A DNA stretch of 7,362 nucleotides from Bacillota bacterium (GTDB lineage: Bacteria > Bacillota > Dethiobacteria > DTU022), in NCBI GenBank assembly GCA_012510625.1, contig JAAZHP010000306.1:1-7362 (forward strand). The letters run 5' to 3'. This document shows positions 1 to 6,006 of the stretch, piece by piece. The notes under the pieces were generated by a model. It saw nothing but the letters and a program-made list of their open reading frames with translations, was not told the DNA's origin and did no database searches. Position 1 is the first letter of the stretch. Each line of letters begins with the position of its first letter. Both the position numbers and the translations under genes were made by a program.

Positions 1-30
1 AACACCCCGCAGTGTGAATAGACAGCTCTC

Positions 31-45
31 GGACCAATTTGGTTC
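31..45. promoter_or_regulatory. Imperfect palindrome, possible operator
   Basis: ACCAA and TTGGT form 5-bp arms around a single central T (33-43), and an outer G/C pair at 31 and 45 extends the symmetry past one mismatch. It lies about 30 bases upstream of the candidate -10 box, where a regulator of the ligase gene could bind. It does not match the B. subtilis FadR or FapR operator consensus as I recall them. The evidence is symmetry and position only. Confidence 0.2.
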
Positions 46-72
46 AATTTATTATATTAAAGGAATTTTCTA

Positions 73-78
73 TATAAT
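73..78 (+). promoter_or_regulatory. Candidate -10 box upstream of the first acyl-CoA ligase gene
   Basis: A perfect TATAAT lies in a very AT-rich stretch (about 46-98) some 150 bases before the ligase start codon. No convincing -35 hexamer sits 16-18 bases upstream; TTTATT at 48-53 is the nearest and is poor. In DNA this AT-rich a TATAAT can arise by chance, so this is only a candidate. If used, transcription would begin near position 85 and give a leader of about 145 bases. Confidence 0.35.
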
Positions 79-107
79 AGAGAATATTATGAAATAATGG
101 GGTGCCC

Positions 108-138
108 CCTGCGCCCTTAAAGCAGTCCTTGCGGCAGG
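108..138 (+). other. Predicted leader RNA stem-loop with one bulged G
   Basis: CCTGC (108-112) pairs with GCAGG (134-138). After a bulged G at 133, GC (113-114) pairs with GC (131-132), closing a 16-base loop. CTGC at 109-112 could instead pair with GCAG at 122-125, so two exclusive folds are possible. A stem of the same shape occurs in the leader of the second ligase gene at 7144-7173. The pairing is read by eye; no folding energy was computed. Confidence 0.3.
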
Positions 139-230
139 AGCAGTTTTTATTTTGAAAGGAGGTGTCTGCCGGCTATCTTAAATCGGTCAGGCAAGCCCGC
201 TCTATTATTAATTTGAAGGGAGGAGATGGT

Positions 231-1913
231 ATGGAAAAAATCTGGTTGAAGCATTATGAGCCGGGTGTTCCTGAAAGCGTTGAATATCCTCAAATATCTC
301 TATTTAAAATGCTTGAGGACAGCGCCTCCCGCTTTGGAGCGCTGCCGGCTGTTTCTTTCATGGGCCGTGTCATAACTTACAACGAGTTTTTAACCCTGAC
401 AAAGGAATTCGCCGCCGCCCTGGAATCGCTGGGAGTCAAAAAGGGAGACCGGGTGGCCATTCACCTGCCCAACTGCACGCAGTTTCCCATCGCCTTTTAT
501 GGCGTACTTGCGCTGGGCGCTGTCGCCGTGCCCTGCAACCCCATGTATGTTGCTCGCGAGCTTATTTACCAGCTTAATGACTCCCAAACCGAAACCATTA
601 TTACATTAACCCGGTTTTACAAAATGATCAAAGATCTGCAGCCTCAAACGGGCCTGAAAAACATCATCGTGACCAACATCAAGGATTATTTCCCCGGAAT
701 GCTGCGCTTTCTCTACACTGTCGCCAAGGAGAAAAAAGAGGGGGACAGGGTTAAAGTTGAAGCCGGTGATTACAACTTCCTTGATTTAATTAAAAAACAC
801 AAGGGGAAAAAACCGAAGCCTGTGGAGGTGTTTCCTGAAGACAGGGCCGTCTTCATGTATACGGGCGGCTCCACCGGCGTCTCCAAAGGCGCCGTGTTGC
901 AGCATCGCAACCTGCTAGCCAATGCCATCCAGCTTAAAGCGTGGTGCACCGATCTGAAAGAGGGTAAAGAAGCCTTTCTCGCCGTTCTGCCCTACTTTCA
1001 CAGCTACGGCATGACCACCGCTCTTAATCTACCGGTACTTACAGGCAACAAAATGATTTTACTGCCTCGTTTTGTGCTTGCCGATGTTTTGAAGACGATA
1101 GACAAGGAAAAGCCGACTCTCTTTCCCGGCGTGCCGACAATGTATGTAGCGATTAACAATGCCCCCGACCTGCAGAAACACAATGTCCGTTCAATCAGGG
1201 TATGCAACAGCGGCGCCGCCCCGCTGCCGGTGGAGGTGCAGCAGCAGTTTGAAAAAATTACGGGAGGCAAGCTGGTCGAAGGTTACGGGCTGTCCGAATC
1301 ATCGCCTGTTACCCACAGCAACCCCATTTACGGTAAAAATAAGGTGGGCAGCATCGGCCTGCCTATCGTAGACACCGAGATGAAGATCGTGGATCTGGAA
1401 ACAGGCGAGACTGAATTGCCCATCGGTGAGATTGGCGAGCTCTGCGTGCGCGGCCCCCAGGTAATGGAAGGTTACCTGAACATGCCGGAGGAGACGGCAC
1501 ACAGCCTGCGGGACGGCTGGCTTTACACCGGCGACATCGCCAGGGTTGATGAAGAAGGCTACACTTATATTGTCGACCGGAAGAAAGACATGGTTATCGC
1601 CGGCGGCTACAACATCTACCCCCGTGACATTGAAGAGGTTCTCTACACGCATCCTAAAATCCTGGAGGCTGCCGTTGCCGGCATCAGCGATCCTTACCGC
1701 GGAGAAACCCTTAAGGCCTATATCGTCCTCAAGGAAGGCGAAACCCTCACCGAAGAAGAGGTCATCGCCTTCTGCAAAGAAAACCTGGCCGCCTACAAGG
1801 TGCCAAAACTGGTGGAGTTTCGCTCCGAACTTCCGAAGACCATGGTGGGTAAAATTTTGCGCCGTGTTCTCAGGGAAGAAGAGCTGAAGAAAGTATCAAC
1901 CGAAAAAAAGTGA
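231..1913 (+). CDS. Long-chain fatty acid-CoA ligase (acyl-CoA synthetase, AMP-forming)
   Basis: This 560-residue cytosolic enzyme should activate a fatty acid with ATP to acyl-AMP and then to acyl-CoA, the entry step of beta-oxidation or lipid use. All the adenylate-forming core motifs are visible: P-loop YTGGSTGVSKGA (residues 210-221, close to the FadD form), GYGLSESSP (351-359), YTGD (432-435), the linker motif DRKKDMVIAGGYN (449-461), and PKTMVGKILRR (535-545) with the catalytic lysine K541. The length is normal for FadD/LcfB-type ligases. I start it at ATG 231 because GGGAGGAG (218-225) lies five bases upstream. An in-frame GTG at 162 would overlap its own Shine-Dalgarno, and the 23 extra residues have no counterpart in the paralogue. 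A related gene begins at 7271. Chain-length preference cannot be read from the sequence, and medium-chain or aromatic acids are possible substrates. Confidence 0.93.
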   Translation: MEKIWLKHYEPGVPESVEYPQISLFKMLEDSASRFGALPAVSFMGRVITYNEFLTLTKEFAAALESLGVKKGDRVAIHLPNCTQFPIAFYGVLALGAVAVPCNPMYVARELIYQLNDSQTETIITLTRFYKMIKDLQPQTGLKNIIVTNIKDYFPGMLRFLYTVAKEKKEGDRVKVEAGDYNFLDLIKKHKGKKPKPVEVFPEDRAVFMYTGGSTGVSKGAVLQHRNLLANAIQLKAWCTDLKEGKEAFLAVLPYFHSYGMTTALNLPVLTGNKMILLPRFVLADVLKTIDKEKPTLFPGVPTMYVAINNAPDLQKHNVRSIRVCNSGAAPLPVEVQQQFEKITGGKLVEGYGLSESSPVTHSNPIYGKNKVGSIGLPIVDTEMKIVDLETGETELPIGEIGELCVRGPQVMEGYLNMPEETAHSLRDGWLYTGDIARVDEEGYTYIVDRKKDMVIAGGYNIYPRDIEEVLYTHPKILEAAVAGISDPYRGETLKAYIVLKEGETLTEEEVIAFCKENLAAYKVPKLVEFRSELPKTMVGKILRRVLREEELKKVSTEKK

Positions 1914-1924
1914 GCAGAGTAAAA

Positions 1925-2004
1925 GTGAGAAGTGAGAGAAATTAAGGCCTTTGTCTTGTCGGCGAACATTTTATCTTTGGATAAGAGACAATCTCACTTC
2001 TCAC
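1925..2004. repeat. 13-bp perfect inverted repeat with a long loop
   Basis: GTGAGAAGTGAGA (1925-1937) is matched exactly by its reverse complement at 1992-2004, 54 bases further on. The left arm is itself a near tandem of AGTGAGA. Inner pairing continues the fold: TTGTCT (1951-1956) with AGACAA (1986-1991), or CTTGTC (1955-1960) with GATAAG (1980-1985) allowing one G-T pair. It begins 12 bases after the ligase stop codon. There is no T-run after the right arm, so it is not a typical intrinsic terminator. It looks more like a small interspersed palindromic element, possibly with a transcript-end protecting role. Confidence 0.65.
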
Positions 2005-2053
2005 CTGGCCAATAACAAAACCCAGGGTAAAACGGGCCGCAACCCGGCAATAA

Positions 2054-2062
2054 TGATATAAT
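2054..2062 (+). promoter_or_regulatory. Extended -10 promoter of the OPRT-like gene
   Basis: TGATATAAT combines the TGn extension with a perfect TATAAT (2057-2062). No recognisable -35 lies 17 bases upstream (that region is GC-rich), which is tolerated at extended -10 promoters. It sits 42 bases before the start codon at 2104, giving a leader of about 35 bases. This suggests the gene is transcribed on its own rather than only by read-through from the ligase. Confidence 0.5.
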
Positions 2063-2103
2063 ACTTTCCATAAAACATTATTCATATCCAGGGGAGGCTC
2101 GTT

Positions 2104-2988
2104 ATGAATTACCCGGTCCTAGACGAACTAAGGCATAAGCTGCTCCTGTTGACTTTTATATACTCCTACCGTTGCGGCAGGTTTTTGCTTTCATCAGGCC
2201 GCTACAGCAGCTACTATATCGACGGCAAGCAGGTAACCATGGCCCCCGAGGGGCTCTACGCCACGGCGCAGTATATTCTTGCCTCTATGCAGCAGCGCCG
2301 CATCAGGGCTGATGCAATAGGCGGATTGACGCTGGGGGCCGATCCTATCGCCGCCGGCGTTGCGGCGCTTAGCAATATATGGGCTCAAAAAGAGGGTGCC
2401 CCGGCATCTCTCATCCCCCTGCCATCATTTATCGTGCGCAAGGAAACCAAAGGTCACGGCACCAGGTCGCGTATTGAAGGCCCCTTTTACCGCGGCATGC
2501 GGACAGTGATTGTCGATGACGTATTGACCACCGGCGCATCAATCCTGAGCGCCGCCTCCGCCGTAGAGGAGGCCGGCGGCAGCGTCTGCGCGGTTTACGT
2601 GCTGGTAGATCGCATGGAGGGCGGCCGGGAGAACATAGAACAGGCCGGCTATCTCCTTGATGCGGCGGTGAGCCGGGATTCGCTGGATAAGCTGCAGCGC
2701 CAAATGGAACGGCGCTACCCGGCGCTGAGCGGCGCCCTGCAGGCGGAGGAGGTGGCCTGGAAGGAGCTTCCCTGGGAGGAGCTGCAGCCTGATTATCCCT
2801 CCCTGGCAGCCGTTTTGAAAGAGCTCTCCGCCAAAGCTGCCGCAGCCGGGAAGGACAAACGCCTGAGCCGGTTGGAGCTTGAAAAAACAGCCGGCCGTTT
2901 TTTCAGCGCCTTGAAAGCGGCGCTGTATCACCCCGCCGGTGAAGCGGAGGCCATGAGGCTGGCCAAGCTGCTGCAAAAGGCCCTTTAA
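2104..2988 (+). CDS. pyrE: Orotate phosphoribosyltransferase-like protein with C-terminal extension
   Basis: This 294-residue protein should transfer the phosphoribosyl group of PRPP to orotate, giving OMP in pyrimidine synthesis. The N-terminal half has the OPRT features in order: FLLSSGRYSSYYIDGK (27-42), GGLTLGADPIA (73-83), RKETKGHGT (112-120) with the Arg-Lys-x-x-Lys-x-His catalytic loop, and the PRPP-binding VIVDDVLTTGAS (135-146). The loop lysine equivalent to E. coli K73 appears to be Gly78 by my hand alignment. Typical OPRTs are about 180-215 residues long. Here about 110 residues follow the domain (from about 185), charged and helical-looking, rich in Ala, Leu, Glu and Lys, and not recognised by me. 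GGGGAGG (2091-2097) precedes the ATG by six bases. No other pyr gene is nearby, so it may be a second or specialised PRTase. The family call is secure; the exact substrate is less so. Confidence 0.82.
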   Translation: MNYPVLDELRHKLLLLTFIYSYRCGRFLLSSGRYSSYYIDGKQVTMAPEGLYATAQYILASMQQRRIRADAIGGLTLGADPIAAGVAALSNIWAQKEGAPASLIPLPSFIVRKETKGHGTRSRIEGPFYRGMRTVIVDDVLTTGASILSAASAVEEAGGSVCAVYVLVDRMEGGRENIEQAGYLLDAAVSRDSLDKLQRQMERRYPALSGALQAEEVAWKELPWEELQPDYPSLAAVLKELSAKAAAAGKDKRLSRLELEKTAGRFFSALKAALYHPAGEAEAMRLAKLLQKAL

Positions 2989-3007
2989 TAACATTGGCAA
3001 CCCCTTG

Positions 3008-3050
3008 TTGTCATCCAGGAGGCGAAGCGGAAATGGCTCACAGGATCTTT
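3008..3050. repeat. Possible interspersed GTCAT...GAGGCGAAGCG-type repeat remnant
   Basis: The stretch TTGTCATCCAGGAGGCGAAG and the following bases to GGATCTTT resemble, from memory, the GTCATTCNGAGNAGGCGAAGC...AGAATCT repeats seen between genes in many bacteria, with several mismatches. It lies just after the OPRT-like gene and has no start codon-led reading frame of note. Only one copy is in the window, so repetition cannot be shown here. Confidence 0.3.
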
Positions 3051-3100
3051 TCCAAAGGCTAGAAAACTTGTTCAGGAGGTACATTGGGCATCCTCTAAAT

Positions 3101-3138
3101 AAAGTCCCCCTTTTATAAAGGGGGATTTAGGGGGATTT
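3101..3138 (+). repeat. G/C-run palindromic repeat, copy A
   Basis: Arms at 3102-3113 and 3117-3128 (core CCCCCTTT / AAAGGGGG, 12 pairs including one G-T) close over a TAT loop. A tail ATTTAGGGGGATTT follows, repeating the right-arm motif. It is the same kind of element as copy B at 3184-3228, which lies in the opposite orientation. In the convergent gap between the OPRT-like gene and the glycerate kinase gene it may also stop transcription from the left, although no proper T-run follows the stem. Confidence 0.7.
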
Positions 3139-3183
3139 GGACCTCCCCGTTTTGCCTATCACACCAGTGTTAAAAGCATTTTT

Positions 3184-3228
3184 AAAATCCCCCCCGGCCC
3201 CCCTTTGGCAAAGGGGGGAGTTTAAAAT
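3184..3228 (-). repeat. G/C-run palindromic repeat, copy B (inverted relative to A)
   Basis: CCCCCCTTT (3198-3206) and AAAGGGGGG (3210-3218) form nine pairs over a GGC loop, flanked on the left by AAAAT plus seven C. Read on the minus strand it gives stem, GGCC, a G-run and ATTTT, matching the order of copy A (stem, spacer, G-run, ATTT). The two copies are therefore an inverted pair 45 bases apart, as in REP or BIME doublets. It lies about 30 bases past the glycerate kinase stop codon and could act as a transcript end for that strand. Confidence 0.7.
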
Positions 3229-3232
3229 CTTT

Positions 3233-3243
3233 CCCCAATGGGG
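3233..3243 (-). terminator. Weak hairpin after the glycerate kinase gene
   Basis: CCCC (3233-3236) and GGGG (3240-3243) pair over a three-base loop, 15 bases past the glycerate kinase stop codon in the direction of its transcription. On the minus strand the stem is followed by AAAGATTTT, which is only a short T-run. With the stronger repeat hairpin just beyond, it could help end the minus-strand operon. Taken alone it is a poor intrinsic terminator. Confidence 0.28.
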
Positions 3244-3258
3244 GGACCTTGCTAATTC

Positions 3259-4428
3259 CTACAGCTGGATCCGCACCAGCTCCATGGCGCGCCGGGCGGT
3301 GCTTTCCAGAAGCTCCGCGGTCCGCGCCATGGCCTCATCCAGTGAAATAGGGCCGTCAGTAATGGAGAGCATGGTGGTAATCCCTTCACGGCGGGCCGCC
3401 TCCAGGTCCAGCTTTACCCCGCCGGCCAGAACCAGGACGGGCACCCCAAAGCGCTTCGCCATGCGGGATACAGCCACGGGCACTTTTCCGTAAAGCGACT
3501 GGGCGTTAATTTGTCCCTCTCCGGTAATCACCAGGCCGGCCTCGCCCGACTCAAGCAAGGCGCGCAGACCGACAATTTCCATGATCTCCTCCGCACCCGG
3601 GACCAGCTTCGCCCCGAGGACGCCGGCCAGCCCCGCGCCGATCCCGCCGGCAGCGCCCCCGCCGCGAAGAGCGCCGATATCAACGCCCAGCTCCTTTTTT
3701 ACCACGGAAGCAAAATGACGCAGGCCCTCGTCCAGCAGGGGAAGCTGCTCAGGCAGGGCCCCTTTTTGCGGCGCATAGATGTAGGCCGCCCCTTCGGGAC
3801 CGTAAAGGGTGTTCTCCACGTCACAGCCCAGAAGAAGCTCCACCCCGCGCAGGCGCGGTGATATATGCTCAAGCGAAATCTTTGACAGCTCCTTCAAGGA
3901 TGCGGCGCCCCACTTAAGCTGCCTTCCCTTTCGATCCAGCAGCTCCACTCCCAGCGCCTGGAGAATCCCAGCCCCGGCGTCGCTGGTGGCACTGCCGCCC
4001 AGCCCCAGAAAAAGGCTCCGGCAGCCGCTCTCAAGGGCGGCCAGGATCAGCTCTCCCGTTCCGTAACTGGTGGCCTGCATGGGATCGAGGTCCTGCCGGG
4101 AGAGACGGGCCATTCCCGAAGCCGCCGCCACTTCAACAACGGCGGTAGAACCGTCACCGGTAAGGCCCCAGAAACCCTCGACCGGTTCGCCCAGGGGTCC
4201 GGTGACCTTTTTCGTGAACAGGCTTCCCCCCGTGGCGCTGACAATGCAGGCCGTTGTTCCGTCGCCTCCATCAGCCAGGGGCAGCGATACCACTTCCCAT
4301 TCGGGGCAGGCCGCTTTGACTCCCCTGGCCAGAGCTGCAGCAACTCCGGGGGCGTCGAGTGAACCCTTAAATGAATTGGGAGCAATGACAATTTTTTTTC
4401 TGCCAGGTCCGCTACAGCCAACGCTCAT
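3259..4428 (-). CDS. Glycerate 2-kinase (GarK/GlxK type)
   Basis: This 389-residue cytosolic enzyme should phosphorylate D-glycerate with ATP, normally giving 2-phosphoglycerate, and so feed glycerate into lower glycolysis. Family motifs run the whole length: APNSFKGS (16-23), LADGGDGT (51-58), GLGGSATSDAGAG (142-154), CDVENTLYGPEGAA (202-215), GGGAAGGIGAG (256-266), TGEGQ (302-306) and GKVP (314-317). The length is normal for the family, plus about ten extra N-terminal residues. ATG 4428 is the only usable start: no GTG, TTG or earlier ATG exists in frame before a stop. Its ribosome site is weak (GGGTGA a few bases upstream), and a perfect 12-bp palindrome lies at 4445-4456, so translation may depend on the upstream genes. 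It is third in a minus-strand operon, 50 bases after the receiver gene. No glyoxylate or glycerate dehydrogenase gene is nearby to show the source of glycerate. Confidence 0.92.
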   Translation of the reverse strand: MSVGCSGPGRKKIVIAPNSFKGSLDAPGVAAALARGVKAACPEWEVVSLPLADGGDGTTACIVSATGGSLFTKKVTGPLGEPVEGFWGLTGDGSTAVVEVAAASGMARLSRQDLDPMQATSYGTGELILAALESGCRSLFLGLGGSATSDAGAGILQALGVELLDRKGRQLKWGAASLKELSKISLEHISPRLRGVELLLGCDVENTLYGPEGAAYIYAPQKGALPEQLPLLDEGLRHFASVVKKELGVDIGALRGGGAAGGIGAGLAGVLGAKLVPGAEEIMEIVGLRALLESGEAGLVITGEGQINAQSLYGKVPVAVSRMAKRFGVPVLVLAGGVKLDLEAARREGITTMLSITDGPISLDEAMARTAELLESTARRAMELVRIQL

Positions 4429-4444
4429 CTTTTCACCCGCCCAT

Positions 4445-4456
4445 CTCCCGCGGGAG
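4445..4456. promoter_or_regulatory. Perfect 12-bp palindrome before the glycerate kinase gene
   Basis: CTCCCGCGGGAG is a perfect palindrome ending 16 bases before the glycerate kinase start codon, in the 50-base gap after the receiver gene. In RNA it could fold as a 4-bp stem with a CGCG loop; in DNA it could be a protein site. The rest of the gap is also rich in CCGG self-complementary units. Its function is unknown. It could tune expression of the third gene relative to the first two. Confidence 0.35.
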
Positions 4457-4478
4457 CACCGGTATCCCGGCTGCCGGT

Positions 4479-4859
4479 TTAATGGTCATCGTTATCTGGA
4501 AGAAAATTTTTTAGAACATCCCAGAGCTCCTGGGGCCGGAACGGCTTCGTCATGTAGGCGTCCGCTCCCAGCTCTATGGCCCTTTTGCGATCCTCTTCTC
4601 CCGCCTTTGCGGTAAGGACAACTACGGGAATCTTGCTGGTTTCCGGTTCATTTTTTAAATTCTCAAGTACCTCAAATCCGTCACATTTAGGCATAACCAG
4701 GTCCAGCAGGATGAGATCCGGTTTCTTCCGGCGCACCGCTTCCAGGGCCATCTCCCCGTTTTCGGCCACCTCGACCTTGTAGCCGGCTGCATCCAGGCAG
4801 GTACGCACACCTAAGATAATGTTTTTTTCATCTTCGACCAGCAGTATATTTTTCCGCAT
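4479..4859 (-). CDS. Single-domain response regulator (CheY-like receiver)
   Basis: The 126-residue protein is one receiver domain and nothing more. It has the acidic pair E9-D10, the phosphate-accepting D53 in LLDLVMP (51-57), the switch Thr T83 in VLTAK, and K105 in TKPF (104-107), so every residue needed for phosphorylation is present. The protein ends at about 120 with an acidic tail DNDDH, leaving no DNA-binding or enzymatic output domain. It should therefore act by protein contact or as a phosphorelay intermediate. AAAGGAGG stands about seven bases before the ATG. The gene follows the histidine kinase by 27 bases, so that kinase is its likely partner, and precedes glycerate kinase by 50 bases. 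The output is unknown from this window. Confidence 0.92.
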   Translation of the reverse strand: MRKNILLVEDEKNIILGVRTCLDAAGYKVEVAENGEMALEAVRRKKPDLILLDLVMPKCDGFEVLENLKNEPETSKIPVVVLTAKAGEEDRKRAIELGADAYMTKPFRPQELWDVLKNFLPDNDDH

Positions 4860-4886
4860 GACACTGCCTCCTTTTATAGCGCCGAT

Positions 4887-5951
4887 TTAACCGAGCATTC
4901 CTTCGCGGCGAAAAATCGGAAATGAAAAGGTAAAGGTTGAACCTTTGCCCACTTCACTTTCCACCCATATTTCTCCGCCATGGGCGGTCACAATCTCCCT
5001 GGCGATGGCCAGGCCCAGGCCGGCTCCACCCCTTTTCTTCTCCGGATCGCGAACTTGAATAAACTTTTGAAAGATCCGGTCACGGTATGCCTCGGGAATG
5101 CCGCAGCCGGTATCCCGGACTGAGAAGTAGAGCCGTCTCCTTCCCCCTTTCACTTGAACAGTAATCGTCCCTCCGGCGTCAGTATAGCGCAGGGCGTTTC
5201 CAATCAGGTTGGTCAGAACCCAGACCGCCTTGTTGAAGTCGGCGGCAACAGGGGGCAGCGTGGCAGGAATATCCGTGACCAGGGCAATCCCCTTCTTGTC
5301 AGCCTGGATCTGCAGCGGCCGCACTGCTTCGTGAACCAGGTCTGCCACTTCAACCGGTTCAGCCTGGATATAGATTGTCCCCGATTCGATCCGCGAAAGC
5401 TCCAGCAAGTTGTCCACCAGCTTGGTCAGGCGATTACAATCATCGCCAATCGCTTCAAATATCTCCCGGCCGAGGGAGTTCAGCTCTCCAAGCAGCCCTT
5501 CCCGCAGCATCTCTACGCCCAATACAATGGAGGTAAGGGGTGTGCGAAACTCGTGCGAGATAACGGAGATGTAATCATCTTTAAATTTCTCCATTTCGTG
5601 AAAACGGGTAATGTCTGTCAGCTGGACCAGCGCACCGTCAAAGCCGGCGGGCGTTATAACCTGGGACACAGATATTTTAAAGTAATAGCGCCTGCCGCTG
5701 TGCTTGACGGTTGCCTCGGCTTTTTCAAAGAGAGGTTCACAGCATGCTTTCCGTTCAAAATGGTCATCCAGCAGAGAAGAGATCTGTTGTATGCCGGTCA
5801 CCTCTGCCAGGGGCTTGCTCCGGACTCCCGCCAGTGTAATGCCAAACAGCTCTTCAGCATTGCGGTTCATCCAAATGACCCTGTGGGATCGGTCTGTGAT
5901 GAAAAGAGCGTCGTTAATATGATTAAGCGCTATTTCAGGCCAGTTTTCCAT
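4887..5951 (-). CDS. Soluble PAS-domain sensor histidine kinase
   Basis: This 354-residue kinase should autophosphorylate and pass phosphate to the receiver encoded next. Residues 1-115 form one PAS domain (FITDRSHRVIWMNRNAEELF at 17-36; a C-terminal DITRFHEM). Next come the HisKA helix with SHEFRTPLTS (132-141, phospho-His H133) and the HATPase domain: N-box NLIGNALRYT (248-257), DTGCGIP (280-286), IFQKFIQV (293-300) and GGAGLGLAI (308-316). All catalytic boxes are intact. There is no transmembrane segment or signal peptide, so it senses something inside the cell; a neighbouring Cys pair (C70-C71) in the PAS domain is notable but unexplained. GGGAGGGAGG lies about eight bases before the ATG. 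It is the first gene of a probable operon with the receiver and the glycerate kinase. The PAS ligand cannot be predicted. Confidence 0.94.
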   Translation of the reverse strand: MENWPEIALNHINDALFITDRSHRVIWMNRNAEELFGITLAGVRSKPLAEVTGIQQISSLLDDHFERKACCEPLFEKAEATVKHSGRRYYFKISVSQVITPAGFDGALVQLTDITRFHEMEKFKDDYISVISHEFRTPLTSIVLGVEMLREGLLGELNSLGREIFEAIGDDCNRLTKLVDNLLELSRIESGTIYIQAEPVEVADLVHEAVRPLQIQADKKGIALVTDIPATLPPVAADFNKAVWVLTNLIGNALRYTDAGGTITVQVKGGRRRLYFSVRDTGCGIPEAYRDRIFQKFIQVRDPEKKRGGAGLGLAIAREIVTAHGGEIWVESEVGKGSTFTFSFPIFRREGMLG

Positions 5952-5977
5952 GCTGCAGGCCTCCCTCCCGTTATTTC

Positions 5978-6006
5978 ATTATACTATTACCCTGCCATTT
6001 TTAAAA
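5978..6006 (-). promoter_or_regulatory. Candidate promoter of the kinase-receiver-glycerate kinase operon
   Basis: On the minus strand a perfect TATAAT (5978-5983) is preceded at a 17-base spacing by TTTTAA (6001-6006), a weak -35 with three of six consensus bases. Transcription would start near 5971, about 20 bases before the histidine kinase ATG and just ahead of its ribosome site. It lies in the 99-base gap after the lipoprotein gene, so the three-gene operon could be transcribed separately from the lipoprotein. Confidence 0.5.

Noticed and set aside
162..230. Upstream GTG start giving the first ligase 23 extra residues
   Set aside because: The GTG overlaps the AAGGAGG that would serve it, the extra residues match nothing in the paralogue, whose equivalent frame is broken by a stop, and ATG 231 has a strong, well-spaced ribosome site.
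83..230. Known riboswitch or T-box before the first ligase
   Set aside because: I could not find a T-box consensus, an antiterminator, or the core of any riboswitch class I know; the leader has only simple stems.
2539..3084. Minus-strand open frame of 181 codons across the OPRT-like gene
   Set aside because: It is antisense to clear PRTase motifs and to the repeat-bearing gap, with no family resemblance or good ribosome site.
3101..3228. CRISPR array
   Set aside because: There are only two related units, they are palindromic and in opposite orientation, and there are no regular spacers or cas genes.
3137..3493. + strand open frame of 118 codons entering the glycerate kinase gene
   Set aside because: Its first part is translated G/C-run repeat and the rest is antisense to conserved glycerate kinase sequence.
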